DNA of 64,000 nucleotides from B10-G9 sp963712165. GTDB taxonomy: Bacteria; Chloroflexota; Anaerolineae; Anaerolineales; UBA11858. The position numbers were made by a program, and so were the translations under genes. The notes beneath the pieces were generated by a model. That model searched no databases. It was not told the DNA's origin and saw nothing but the letters and a program-made list of their open reading frames with translations. The DNA lies in assembly GCA_963712165.1 (NCBI GenBank), contig CAVQGY010000003.1:1-64000 (forward strand). Direction: 5' to 3'. Shown piece after piece: positions 50,927 through 59,206 of this stretch (the first letter of the stretch is position 1; each line of letters starts with the position of its first letter).

Positions 50927-50980
50927 TTCCAGGAACAAAAAAACTGCTGAACAACTCAGCAGTTTTTTTGTTCCTGGAAT
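50926..50980. terminator. 25-bp perfect inverted repeat, shared terminator between AI-2E gene and dnaA
   Basis: Positions 50926-50950 pair perfectly with 50956-50980 around an ACAAC loop. Within the arms, A7 and T7 flank CTGCTGA/TCAGCAG, giving a U run in either direction. The outer 10 bp extend the stem beyond the need of a simple terminator. Confidence 0.9.
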
Positions 50981-50988
50981 GGGGAGGA

Positions 50989-52350
50989 TCACATAGCAAC
51001 GTTTGCGGGAGAATAGAGAATTTCCTGGATATTGACAAGTTTCCTGCGAAGATTTTTATCACGCTCCAGCAGATCTGTGATCTTCTCGTGACCGTACATA
51101 ACAGTCGTGTGATCCCTCCCACCTAGCATTTCGCCGATTTTTGGGAGGGATAATTCACTTTCTTCCCTGAGCATGTACATGGCAATCTGGCGAGGGAAGG
51201 CAACCCTCTGGCTCCTGCTTTGGCTGAGCAGCTCATCCAGGGTAATGCCATATTCACGGGCGATGGTCGTTAATATATGCACAGGCTCGATTTCGCGAGG
51301 CTCAGGCATCAGATCGGCCAACGCATAGTCAACCAGTTTCTCATCGAGGACCATTCCCCTTAGATCGGCATAAGCCATGATCCGGGTCATAGCTCCTTCC
51401 AGTTCGCGGATATTTGTCTGGAAACGCTGAGCGATATCTTCCATCATTCCATCTGGCATGGAAAAGCCCAATCGGTCTGCCTTGGATTGTAGAATAGCGA
51501 CTCGGGTCTCAAAATCAGGGGGCTGAATATCTGCTGCCAAACCCCATTCAAAGCGATTACGGAGTCGCGCTTCCAGCGTTACCATAGCCTTGGGGGGCCG
51601 GTCCGAAGTCATCACGATCTGCTTGTTTTGACCGTGGAGTGTGTTAAAGGTGTGGAAGAACTCTTCCTGGGTGGATTCTTTTCCAGCGATGAACTGAATA
51701 TCATCGATCAATAACACATCAATCCGGCGGTATTTGGCCCGAAATGCTTGGGTAGTATGGCTGCGAATGGCAGTGATCAGGTCATTAGTGAATTCTTCAG
51801 ATGAAACATAGAGGATTTCCAGACCCTGTGCCTGGCTGAAATTACCGATAGCATGTAGAAGGTGGGTTTTGCCCAGCCCCACACCACCATAGAGGAAAAG
51901 TGGGTTATAGGTTTGAGCCGGCTTTTCAGCCACTGCCAGGGAAGCCGCATGAGCAAGGCGGTTGCTTTGACCAACGACAAAATTATTGAAGTTGTAGCGG
52001 AAATTGATTGAAACGCGCTGGGGTGGATGTTTATCCAAACGAGTGACTGAGGGAGAGGTATCACTCGTGAAATCCGGTTCTTCAGGCTTGATGGATGGAG
52101 TATGCCCGTTATTAACAACGAAATGGACATCTATCTTGCGGTTTAATGTTCCAGTTAGCAGCTTGATGATGGTGCTTTTTAAACGGCTGTCCAACCAGTC
52201 TCTGGCATAAGCGTTATGAACACCAATCTTGAACTCACCATCCGAGGCTGAGATCAATTGTGCATCTCGAACCCAGGTATCATAAGCGGCTTTGGGCATC
52301 TCCAGCTGAAGTTGACCCAGTGCCGCTTGCCAAGCATGCTTTCCTTCCAT
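50989..52350 (-). CDS. dnaA: Chromosomal replication initiator DnaA
   Basis: DnaA is the ATP-dependent origin-binding protein. The four domains are present: an N-terminal interaction domain (about 1-80, AWQAALGQLQLEMPKAAYDTWVRDAQ), a linker, AAA+ (about 115-330, with FLYGGVGLGKTHLLHAIGN, DVLLIDDIQFIAGKEST, RNRFEWGLAADIQPPD), and the C-terminal DNA-binding helix-turn-helix with GGRDHTTVMYGHEKI. At 453 residues it is of normal length. ATG 52350 follows GGAGGA. It is not next to dnaN, recF or gyrB, and no DnaA boxes lie upstream, so the origin is probably elsewhere. Confidence 0.98.
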   Translation of the reverse strand: MEGKHAWQAALGQLQLEMPKAAYDTWVRDAQLISASDGEFKIGVHNAYARDWLDSRLKSTIIKLLTGTLNRKIDVHFVVNNGHTPSIKPEEPDFTSDTSPSVTRLDKHPPQRVSINFRYNFNNFVVGQSNRLAHAASLAVAEKPAQTYNPLFLYGGVGLGKTHLLHAIGNFSQAQGLEILYVSSEEFTNDLITAIRSHTTQAFRAKYRRIDVLLIDDIQFIAGKESTQEEFFHTFNTLHGQNKQIVMTSDRPPKAMVTLEARLRNRFEWGLAADIQPPDFETRVAILQSKADRLGFSMPDGMMEDIAQRFQTNIRELEGAMTRIMAYADLRGMVLDEKLVDYALADLMPEPREIEPVHILTTIAREYGITLDELLSQSRSQRVAFPRQIAMYMLREESELSLPKIGEMLGGRDHTTVMYGHEKITDLLERDKNLRRKLVNIQEILYSPANVAM

Positions 52351-52548
52351 TAACCATTCCTCCTCACCTCTTCCTTTACGGATGAGAACAGATCTCTCCG
52401 GATTCTCCCTTTCCGGAAAAACTCACCCCGAGCACTTCAAGGATGTTATGCTGTTGGAAATTTACCAAATTGTAGGGAACGCTTCAAGGATAATTCTATC
52501 TGATGTGGTATCCCTATACAATCCATCGCTCTAAAAAAAATCGATTTA

Positions 52549-52567
52549 TTAAGGTTGTGAACCTTAA
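52549..52567. promoter_or_regulatory. Perfect palindrome upstream of dnaA, possible operator
   Basis: TTAAGGTT-GTG-AACCTTAA is a perfect 8-bp inverted repeat with a 3-base spacer. It lies 199 bases before the dnaA ATG. A further TTAAGGTT half-site is at 52784-52791. The regulator is unknown. Confidence 0.5.
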
Positions 52568-52890
52568 GGAATTTCGTCGTTTTTGGGAAATATCCACGGA
52601 CCTTATCAATGAGGTTTTTTCCTAGGATTTGGGTACACGTTGATTGCAGACCCCTACAGATGGGGGTTTTAATTGTAAGGAAAGATTGAATCTTAAAATA
52701 TTTAAATCACAATTATTTTCTTTCTGGTTTTCTTTTATCCATCTAGTTGTATATTAGCTCTCAAATGCCCATCCCTGAATTTTTTAAGGTTTGGTTTTAT
52801 TGCCTTTTTTGAGTAAAAACCTTGTCATTTGATATCTTATGAGGGAGTTTCCGCCTTAATAGCTCCTTACACTTCAGAGGAGTAACTCTA

Positions 52891-52899
52891 TGTTAGAAT
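52891..52899 (+). promoter_or_regulatory. Extended -10 promoter of small membrane protein
   Basis: TGTTAGAAT combines TGn with a TAGAAT hexamer (52894-52899). ATG follows after seven bases without a ribosome-binding site. The -35 region (ACTTCA at 52871-52876) is weak. Confidence 0.55.
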
Positions 52900-52906
52900 G
52901 TGAGTC

Positions 52907-53305
52907 ATGGAAGACAAACGATCACCCTCGTTCATCACTGTACTTCCCCTGGCACTGATCCTGGCCATACCTGGGTGGTTCGGATTGATCTACCTGATGA
53001 CAAGTACCATCCCAGACCTGGGTAATCGCTGGTTGTTCTATATATCCCTGGTATGTGCCATCACCGGAACAGCCGTTCCTATTGTAGCCTATCTCAACAG
53101 GGTCGCCGCTCCATTTGGACCGGTAACATTCGATATTATTGTCAGGGAATCACTCCTGGTTGGGATCTACACGGGCGTGTTATTGTGGCTCAATAAAGGT
53201 CAAGTGTTGAGTTTTGGACTGGCGCTGATCCTGGCTATTGGATTGATATTGGTTGAGCTGCTTCTTCGTTTCAGATACCGCAGTGAATGGCATCCGGATG
53301 CTTGA
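52907..53305 (+). CDS. Four-helix membrane protein, unknown
   Basis: The 132 residues have four predicted membrane helices (VLPLALILAIPGWFGLIYLM, WLFYISLVCAITGTAVPIVAYL, ESLLVGIYTGVLLWL, LSFGLALILAIGLILVELLLRF) and a short charged tail (RYRSEWHPDA). The family is not recognised. The ATG lies seven bases after an extended -10 box, suggesting leaderless translation. It precedes selA by 41 bases and may be co-transcribed, but no functional link is evident. Confidence 0.7.
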   Translation: MEDKRSPSFITVLPLALILAIPGWFGLIYLMTSTIPDLGNRWLFYISLVCAITGTAVPIVAYLNRVAAPFGPVTFDIIVRESLLVGIYTGVLLWLNKGQVLSFGLALILAIGLILVELLLRFRYRSEWHPDA

Positions 53306-53346
53306 TTCGACCGGATCCTTTTCTACTCTGCTAGGACGAGATAGAA

Positions 53347-54711
53347 ATGACTGATTTAAGTCAACTCCCTTCCGTTGATCAGATCATGAACTCACCTCAT
53401 GGTAAATCCCTTGAGGACCAATACGGTCGTCAGCCGACCGTCCAGGCTGTCCGCATAATATTAGATCAGATCCGGCAATCCTCCTTGCAGAGTGGGTCCA
53501 CGATTCCAGGACAGGAAGAGATCATTCAACGGATCGGGGGTTACCTGGACTCGGCTCTTAAACCTACTCTTCTCCCGGTGATCAATGCATCCGGCGTGAT
53601 CATCCACACGAATCTTGGCAGAGCACCGCTTAGCAGAGCAGCCCAGGCTGCAGCCAAGGAAGTTGGAGGTGGGTATTCCACACTGGAATTTGACCTCGAC
53701 ACTGGAGGAAGGGGATCCAGATCGGTCCACGCTGAATCCCAATTTAAACAGCTGCTGGGAGTGGAAGCTGGCCTGGTCGTGAATAATAATGCCTCGGCCA
53801 TTCTGCTTGCTTTAACTGTGCTCACCCGCGGCCGAAAGGTGATCATCAGCCGATCCCAGCTGGTTGAAATTGGTGGGGGATTCAGAATCCCGGAAGTGCT
53901 CCGTCACTCCGGGACCGAACTGGTTGAGGTGGGTACTACAAATAAGGTTCACCTGTTTGATTTTGAAGACGCTTACAGCCCGGAAACCGTTGCCGTGATG
54001 CGTGCCCATACCTCAAATTATTCAATTGTGGGATTTACCAGCGAACCTGATTTGGCGGATATCGTGAACAGTGCCCACCAAGCTGGTTTGATGTTCATTG
54101 ATGACCTGGGGTCTGGGGCTCTTCTGGATACCAGTCCGTTTGGATTGAAGCATGAGCCGATGGTTCAGGAATCACTGGCAGCTGGTGCAGACCTGGTATG
54201 TTTTTCCGGAGACAAATTACTGGGAGGACCACAAGCAGGGATCATCCTGGGTAAAAAGGATTTGATTGACCGCTTGAAAGTCCACCCTCTGGCCAGGGCA
54301 ATCCGGGTTGATAAGATGGCCCTGGCAGCACTGTCAGCGACATTGGAGCACTATATAAAAGAAGAAGCCCTGCAATATGTGCCGGTTTGGAGGATGATCT
54401 CCTTTCCGGTGGATGAGATCCGGAGCAGGGCTGAAAGGTGGCAAAAAGCTCTCAAACAAGGAAAGATCATCGAGTCCATGTCCATGGTGGGAGGCGGGTC
54501 GTTACCAGGAGAAACGCTGCCCACCTGGGCTTTAGCCCTGGAGGTGGATCATCCCAATCAATTCCTTGATCTTCTGCGCCAGCATACACCACCCCTGATC
54601 GGACGGGTGGAGAATGACACTATATTATTCGATCCTCGAACGGTAGATCCCGAGTTTGATGAACTCGTTATTGATATCCTTAAACAGACCTGGAGTTACT
54701 ATGAAAACTGA
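53347..54711 (+). CDS. selA: L-seryl-tRNA(Sec) selenium transferase
   Basis: This PLP enzyme converts Ser-tRNA(Sec) to Sec-tRNA(Sec) with selenophosphate. At 454 residues it is full length. Features are the N-terminal SLPSVDQIMNSPHGKSLEDQYGR-like region, NASGVIIHTNLGRAPLSRAA, YSTLEFDLDTGGRGSR, VNNNASAILLAL, FIDDLGSGALLDTSPFG and the PLP Lys 290 in CFSGDKLLGGPQAGII. That region plus full length supports true SelA rather than short SelA-like proteins. selB, selD and tRNA-Sec are not in the window. It overlaps the M24 peptidase gene by 11 bases. Confidence 0.92.
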   Translation: MTDLSQLPSVDQIMNSPHGKSLEDQYGRQPTVQAVRIILDQIRQSSLQSGSTIPGQEEIIQRIGGYLDSALKPTLLPVINASGVIIHTNLGRAPLSRAAQAAAKEVGGGYSTLEFDLDTGGRGSRSVHAESQFKQLLGVEAGLVVNNNASAILLALTVLTRGRKVIISRSQLVEIGGGFRIPEVLRHSGTELVEVGTTNKVHLFDFEDAYSPETVAVMRAHTSNYSIVGFTSEPDLADIVNSAHQAGLMFIDDLGSGALLDTSPFGLKHEPMVQESLAAGADLVCFSGDKLLGGPQAGIILGKKDLIDRLKVHPLARAIRVDKMALAALSATLEHYIKEEALQYVPVWRMISFPVDEIRSRAERWQKALKQGKIIESMSMVGGGSLPGETLPTWALALEVDHPNQFLDLLRQHTPPLIGRVENDTILFDPRTVDPEFDELVIDILKQTWSYYEN

Positions 54712-55954
54712 CCTTCACCAGCTCATGGAACGGGAGGGCATTGATGCGCTGTGGATCTTAGGGGCTGCCAGCCATAATCCAGCAATGACCTATTTCACAG
54801 GCAATGTGCACGTTGGATATGGGGACTTGATCCTTCTTAAAGGAAAAGAGCCGGTTCTCTTCTGTAATGCCATGGAAAGAGAGGAGGCAGCATCAACCGG
54901 ACTGGAAACCATCATTACAGCCAAGTATGAGCTTGTGAAAGTGTTAGAGGAGTCTCAGGGCAATCTGCAGCAGGCTGGTGCGAAGGTCTTAATAATGATG
55001 TTCGAGGAGTTGGGACTTACCAGCGGGCGGGTCGCTATTTATGGAAAGACCGAAGTTGGTCCGGTCCTGGGCAGGATACAAGAGGCTCAGAAATTGCTTC
55101 CGAAAATTGAATTCATTGGAGAGGCAGCAGATTCGATCATGCTTGAGGCCCGGGCAACCAAAGATGAATGGGAAATTGACCGCATCCGGGAGATGGGGAG
55201 AATAACCACCGAGGTTGTACGTAAAACAGCTGATCTGCTCCAGGACTGCCATGTAAATGCTGAGGAGATATTACTAGATGAGGTAGGGAAACCGTTAACT
55301 ATCGGTGATGTGAAATCCCTCATCAATCTCTGGCTGGCCGAGCGTGGAGTGGAGAACCCGGAAGGAACGATCTTTGCAATTGGGAGGGATGCCGGAATAC
55401 CCCATAGTGCTGGGAAACCAGATGACATCCTCTGTTTGGGCAAGACCATCATTTTCGATATCTTCCCCAGAGAGGCCGGCGGAGGTTACTTCTTTGATTT
55501 CACACGCACATGGTGCTTGGGATATGCGCCAGAAGCGGAGGAAGAGCTTTATCAAGATGTCAAATATGTCTATGAGACCATCATGGATGAGCTGAATATG
55601 GATGAAAAAACTACTGTCTTTCAGGATCGCACATGTGAACTCTTTGAAGAACGAGGGCATCCCACCATCCGCCAAGATGGGCAGGCGCAATCAGGTTATG
55701 TTCACAGCCTCGGCCATGGGCTGGGCCTCAATGTTCATGAACGCCCTTGGTTCAGCAAGCGTGGTCCGATGGCTGATATCCTTTTAGGTGGATCCGTTGT
55801 GACAATTGAACCTGGTCTCTATTATCCAGACAGCGGCATGGGCTGCAGGTTGGAAGACACAGTCTGGGTGCGCCCAGATGGCGGAATGGAGATCCTAGCT
55901 GAATATCCCTATGACCTGGTTCTCCCCATGAAACACTGGAAAGGGAACAGCTGA
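54701..55954 (+). CDS. M24 family metallopeptidase (Xaa-Pro peptidase-like)
   Basis: This protein of 417 residues has an N-terminal creatinase-like domain (about 1-155) and a pita-bread catalytic domain. Metal ligands appear in IIFDIFPREAGGGYFFDFTRTW (Asp pair), HSLGHGLGLNVHE (His), VTIEPGLYYP (Glu) and CRLEDTVWV (Glu). It probably cleaves Xaa-Pro bonds in the cytoplasm. ATG 54701 follows GGAG six bases upstream and overlaps selA's end; longer frames into selA are rejected. It lies 28 bases before tsaD. Confidence 0.92.
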   Translation: MKTDLHQLMEREGIDALWILGAASHNPAMTYFTGNVHVGYGDLILLKGKEPVLFCNAMEREEAASTGLETIITAKYELVKVLEESQGNLQQAGAKVLIMMFEELGLTSGRVAIYGKTEVGPVLGRIQEAQKLLPKIEFIGEAADSIMLEARATKDEWEIDRIREMGRITTEVVRKTADLLQDCHVNAEEILLDEVGKPLTIGDVKSLINLWLAERGVENPEGTIFAIGRDAGIPHSAGKPDDILCLGKTIIFDIFPREAGGGYFFDFTRTWCLGYAPEAEEELYQDVKYVYETIMDELNMDEKTTVFQDRTCELFEERGHPTIRQDGQAQSGYVHSLGHGLGLNVHERPWFSKRGPMADILLGGSVVTIEPGLYYPDSGMGCRLEDTVWVRPDGGMEILAEYPYDLVLPMKHWKGNS

Positions 55955-55982
55955 GATCGACTGGAAAGATTGAGGGTGTCCT

Positions 55983-57053
55983 ATGAGTGAAAATCAAGAT
56001 CAAGGATCCCGGCAGCAAAGCCTGGAGTCTCCAGTTGCCCGGATCCTGGGAATCGAAACCTCCTGTGATGAAACTGCCGCGGCAGTTGTTGAAAATGGGC
56101 GAGTGATCCTGTCTAGCACAGTAGCTTCCCAGGTGGATTTGCATGCCCAGTTTGGTGGGATCTTCCCTGAAGTTGCCTCCCGCCAGCATATTCTCTCGAT
56201 TTATCCCATTGTGGATCAGGCTCTGAAAGGTGCCCATTTGAAATTGGCCGATTTGGACGGAATTGCTGTCACTCGGGGCCCTGGCCTCCCCGGCTCCCTT
56301 GTAGTGGGCATCAATATGGCCAAAGGATTGGCAATAGGAAGCGAACTACCCCTGCTGGGAATCAATCACCTGGAGGGCCACCTTTATTCAGCCTGGTTGG
56401 GAGATATCGGCCAGGAACCCGATAAAACACCGGAATTTCCCCTTCTGGCCCTGATCGTTTCCGGGGGGCATTCTGAGTTGATCCTGATGCGTGACCACTT
56501 AGTTTATGAAAGACTTGGCGGTACCCTGGATGATGCTGCAGGCGAGGCTTTCGATAAGATTGCACGCTTGTTGGATCTTGGCTATCCGGGTGGCCCTGCT
56601 ATCCAACAAGCCGCTGAGGGTGGAAATCCACAAACGTTTGATTTTCCCAGGTCATGGTTGGATGATTCTTATAATTTTTCCTTCAGTGGATTGAAAACAG
56701 CTGTGCTCCGGACTGTGCAGCAATTAGAAAAACAGAAAAGCACCCTGCCCAAGGCGGATCTGGCTGCCAGCTTCCAAGGGGCTGTGGTTGATGTGCTATT
56801 CAAAAAGACCATCGATGCTGCAGCGGAATACGGAACCAAAGATATCCTGGTTGCAGGTGGTGTTTCTGCGAACCAGGCCCTTAGGAAAAAATTCAATGCT
56901 CAGCGAAAATACCGGGTCCATATCCCGCCCCTATTCCTTTGTACCGATAACGCAGCCATGATCGCTGCGGCAGGTTGTTATCGCTTCCAGGCTGGACAGC
57001 GGGACGACCTAGAAATGGATGCTGCTCCCACCTGGTCGATCTCAGACCTTTAG
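55983..57053 (+). CDS. tsaD: tRNA N6-threonylcarbamoyltransferase TsaD
   Basis: TsaD is the catalytic subunit of t6A synthesis and moves the threonylcarbamoyl group to A37. The ASKHA fold shows ILGIETSCDETAAAVVENG, PEVASRQH, GPGLPGSLVVG, the iron ligands His 129 and His 133 in NHLEGHLYSAW, VSGGHSEL, and the C-terminal CTDNAAMIAAAG. At 356 residues it is slightly extended at the N-terminus (about 20 polar residues). Its partners TsaB/TsaE are at 24.5-25.6 kb and TsaC at 59.2 kb. Confidence 0.96.
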   Translation: MSENQDQGSRQQSLESPVARILGIETSCDETAAAVVENGRVILSSTVASQVDLHAQFGGIFPEVASRQHILSIYPIVDQALKGAHLKLADLDGIAVTRGPGLPGSLVVGINMAKGLAIGSELPLLGINHLEGHLYSAWLGDIGQEPDKTPEFPLLALIVSGGHSELILMRDHLVYERLGGTLDDAAGEAFDKIARLLDLGYPGGPAIQQAAEGGNPQTFDFPRSWLDDSYNFSFSGLKTAVLRTVQQLEKQKSTLPKADLAASFQGAVVDVLFKKTIDAAAEYGTKDILVAGGVSANQALRKKFNAQRKYRVHIPPLFLCTDNAAMIAAAGCYRFQAGQRDDLEMDAAPTWSISDL

Positions 57054-57103
57054 GAGAATTCGTTTCGTCGATAGATTGATCAACCTACTATATGAGGTAT
57101 CTG

Positions 57104-58081
57104 ATGTCCAATCTTTTGAAATTCCTGGAAAATATAAAGGTAGCTCAATGGATCTTGATCGGAGCCGGGCTTGCTCTTGGAATAACAGCTTCTATACTGG
57201 GGATCAATGATAATCCCCCCGGTATCATCGCACTCTATATTTCGCTGGCCTGCCTGGCAGCTGCCTGGGTCTGGAACCTGCCAGCCCCGAGGGACTATTG
57301 GATCGTTTTATTGATATCCCTGGCAGCTTTTCCAGTTGGAGTGATCCTCCATAATGCGTTTTATGGTTTGGCGATTCTCACCTCAGAGATCCCTGTTCTA
57401 AAGGGACTGATGGAAATACTCCACGTATTCTTCTTCTTAGTAGCCGTGATGGCTGCCGGCCCGGCAGCCCTGATGGCGTTGATCGGTGGTATAGTCCGCA
57501 GTTGGCGCGGGATGAGCCACCTGACATTCAAGAACCGAAGTATTCGCCGATTTAAAGGTAAATTCAAGGTAGGGGAAAAAAGGCTCCGCAATCTGGTCAA
57601 CCTGGCCCGGCAGTCAGCTTCAGGTGCCAATCTTCAACCGTTAAAATATGTCCTTTCCTATTCAGAAGACCGGAACCAGCTGATCCACCCTACACTCTCC
57701 TGGGCAGGATATCTGAAGGATTGGCCGGGACCAGAAGAGGGAGAGCGTCCCTCGGCTTATATCATCATATTGGGAGATACAGATCTGGGAAATAGCTTCC
57801 AATACGATGCCGGAATCGCTTGCCAAAGCATCACACTGGGTGCTGTAGAAATGGGACTGGGTGCCTGTCTGATCGGTTCGATCAAACGCGAGACTTTGCG
57901 AAAAGCTCTCGCAATTCCTGAAAAGTATGAAATCCTACTGGTGATTGCCCTTGGGAAGCCGGCTGAGATTGTGATCATGGATCCACTCGAGGAAGGGATG
58001 GATATCCAATACTGGCGGGATGATAAAGCCCGGCATCATGTACCCAAAAGGGATTTGGACGAGATGATCCTGGACCTTTGA
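57104..58081 (+). CDS. Membrane-anchored nitroreductase family protein (fusion)
   Basis: The 325 residues join an N-terminal membrane module to a C-terminal FMN nitroreductase domain. The membrane part (about 1-150) has roughly four helices (AQWILIGAGLALGITASIL, IALYISLACLAAAWVWNL, YWIVLLISLAAFPVGVIL, ILHVFFFLVAVMAAGPAALMALIGGI). The nitroreductase domain begins RSIRRFKGKFKVGEKRLRNLVNLARQSASGANLQPLKYVLSY, with SFQYDAGIACQSITLGAVEMGLGACLIGSI and LVIALGKPAEIV. These are the FMN-site and dimer motifs. ATG 57104 with GAGGT upstream is preferred over 57092. The substrate is unknown; the domain order is uncommon. Confidence 0.8.
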   Translation: MSNLLKFLENIKVAQWILIGAGLALGITASILGINDNPPGIIALYISLACLAAAWVWNLPAPRDYWIVLLISLAAFPVGVILHNAFYGLAILTSEIPVLKGLMEILHVFFFLVAVMAAGPAALMALIGGIVRSWRGMSHLTFKNRSIRRFKGKFKVGEKRLRNLVNLARQSASGANLQPLKYVLSYSEDRNQLIHPTLSWAGYLKDWPGPEEGERPSAYIIILGDTDLGNSFQYDAGIACQSITLGAVEMGLGACLIGSIKRETLRKALAIPEKYEILLVIALGKPAEIVIMDPLEEGMDIQYWRDDKARHHVPKRDLDEMILDL

Positions 58082-58103
58082 TCTTCAATTGTGGATCAAT
58101 GAT

Positions 58104-58133
58104 AAAAAAACACCGCTCTGCGGTGTTTTTTTT
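58104..58133. terminator. Bidirectional terminator
   Basis: A7 then CACCGC (58111-58116), loop TCT, GCGGTG (58120-58125) and T8 form a textbook hairpin usable in both directions. It serves the nitroreductase gene and the convergent DUF1189 gene, 113 bases to the right. Confidence 0.93.
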
Positions 58134-58246
58134 AATGAGACTGGTATCACTCACTTGAAAAAATATCAATCATTCTCGTGAGGTCAATGCCCATAAGTAA
58201 GCAGTTGTTTCTGGGCTTTAAACCCTCTACGTTGAGGTGGGAGATA

Positions 58247-59116
58247 TCAAACCATTCCTGTCTGATCGATCAATCCCCTTTCCCCCTGATCAGATTTGAT
58301 CACATAAGCGAGAGCAATTCCCCAGATCGCAAAGAGAATCACACCACGCAGGCCAAAAAAACTGATTCCAAATTGGCGGAGGATGACCATCAAGTAGGTA
58401 GTTGGAACATTTGCATATATGCCAGTGATCAAGATCCTCGCAAAATCGAACCCTTTATGACTGATAGATATTACTCCCCAGACAATTAATCCCAACAAAA
58501 CCAAATAGACAAACCGTCCCATTGAGAAGAACAGGAAACCTCCCACAAGCACAATAATGTTGATTATCACAGAAAATCCTGACCAAAAGGCAGTCAGGCT
58601 GTCGGCGTTCAGAACGATCGGGTTGCCAAATGTCATATTGAGATCGGACAGCGGTAGCACCTGGTAGCCATCTTCATTAACCAGATGGAATTCATCACGG
58701 GTGAGCAGGAATCCCTCGCTATACTGATTGGTGTTGATCTCCTTCATCGCACCAGTGATGTCTACTGCTATGATCTGGCGGTTATTTTCAATGATGTATC
58801 TGCCAGAACCGGAGACTGAAGCTTTACCATTCTCGATGACGATGTCCGGGATATCACCAGTTAGATAGGCTTCCTCAATTTCTCTGCCAAACTGGTTGAG
58901 GGACAAAGCCACAGAACCTGTAGTTAACATCGACTGCAAAATAGCAAAGACCAGTAAGAACACCAGGGCTGTTCCCATGGGCTTGTGTGAAGCTTCCTTA
59001 TAATAGGGGCGGCTCCAGATTGGATAGATAAAACCTTTTAACAGCCAGACGATATGTTGGTAAAAGCTGGTGGTTCCTTGATTTTCCTCAACATCAATTG
59101 GGTGAGAATGGTTCAT
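58247..59116 (-). CDS. DUF1189 family membrane protein
   Basis: The 289 residues contain an N-terminal amphipathic start, a membrane helix (MGTALVFLLVFAILQSMLTTGSVAL, about 47-71), a 110-residue extracytoplasmic domain with beta strands (IPDIVIENGKASVSGSGRYIIENN, EGFLLTRDEFHLVNEDGY) and a C-terminal block of four helices. This layout and the ENGKASVSG stretch match DUF1189 proteins of Firmicutes and Chloroflexota. Function unknown. GGAGGA precedes ATG 59116. It is monocistronic and follows the tsaC gene. Confidence 0.85.
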   Translation of the reverse strand: MNHSHPIDVEENQGTTSFYQHIVWLLKGFIYPIWSRPYYKEASHKPMGTALVFLLVFAILQSMLTTGSVALSLNQFGREIEEAYLTGDIPDIVIENGKASVSGSGRYIIENNRQIIAVDITGAMKEINTNQYSEGFLLTRDEFHLVNEDGYQVLPLSDLNMTFGNPIVLNADSLTAFWSGFSVIINIIVLVGGFLFFSMGRFVYLVLLGLIVWGVISISHKGFDFARILITGIYANVPTTYLMVILRQFGISFFGLRGVILFAIWGIALAYVIKSDQGERGLIDQTGMV

Positions 59117-59206
59117 GGGTATCCTCCGTTATCCATCCAGGTTGGGGTCATCTGCTACTATCATATCATTTAATGATAGGCCCTTCAGCCTTGGCAGGGA
59201 GATAAA

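Larger units (their letters stand above)
52351..52906. other. Long AT-rich region upstream of dnaA
   Basis: This gap of 556 bases holds no convincing gene. It has the perfect palindrome at 52549-52567, a second TTAAGGTT at 52784-52791, a small CCCC/GGGG hairpin followed by T (52650-52670), and AT-rich stretches (52680-52740). No TTATCCACA box was found, only weak matches (e.g. ATATCCACG near 52591). The left side must hold the dnaA promoter; the right end holds the promoter of the small membrane protein. Confidence 0.6.

Noticed and set aside
52351..52906. Classical oriC next to dnaA
   Set aside because: AT-rich, but no TTATCCACA boxes and none of the usual neighbouring genes.
58178..58489. 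103-codon plus-strand frame overlapping the DUF1189 gene
   Set aside because: Antisense to the membrane helices of DUF1189; composition looks like a shadow frame.
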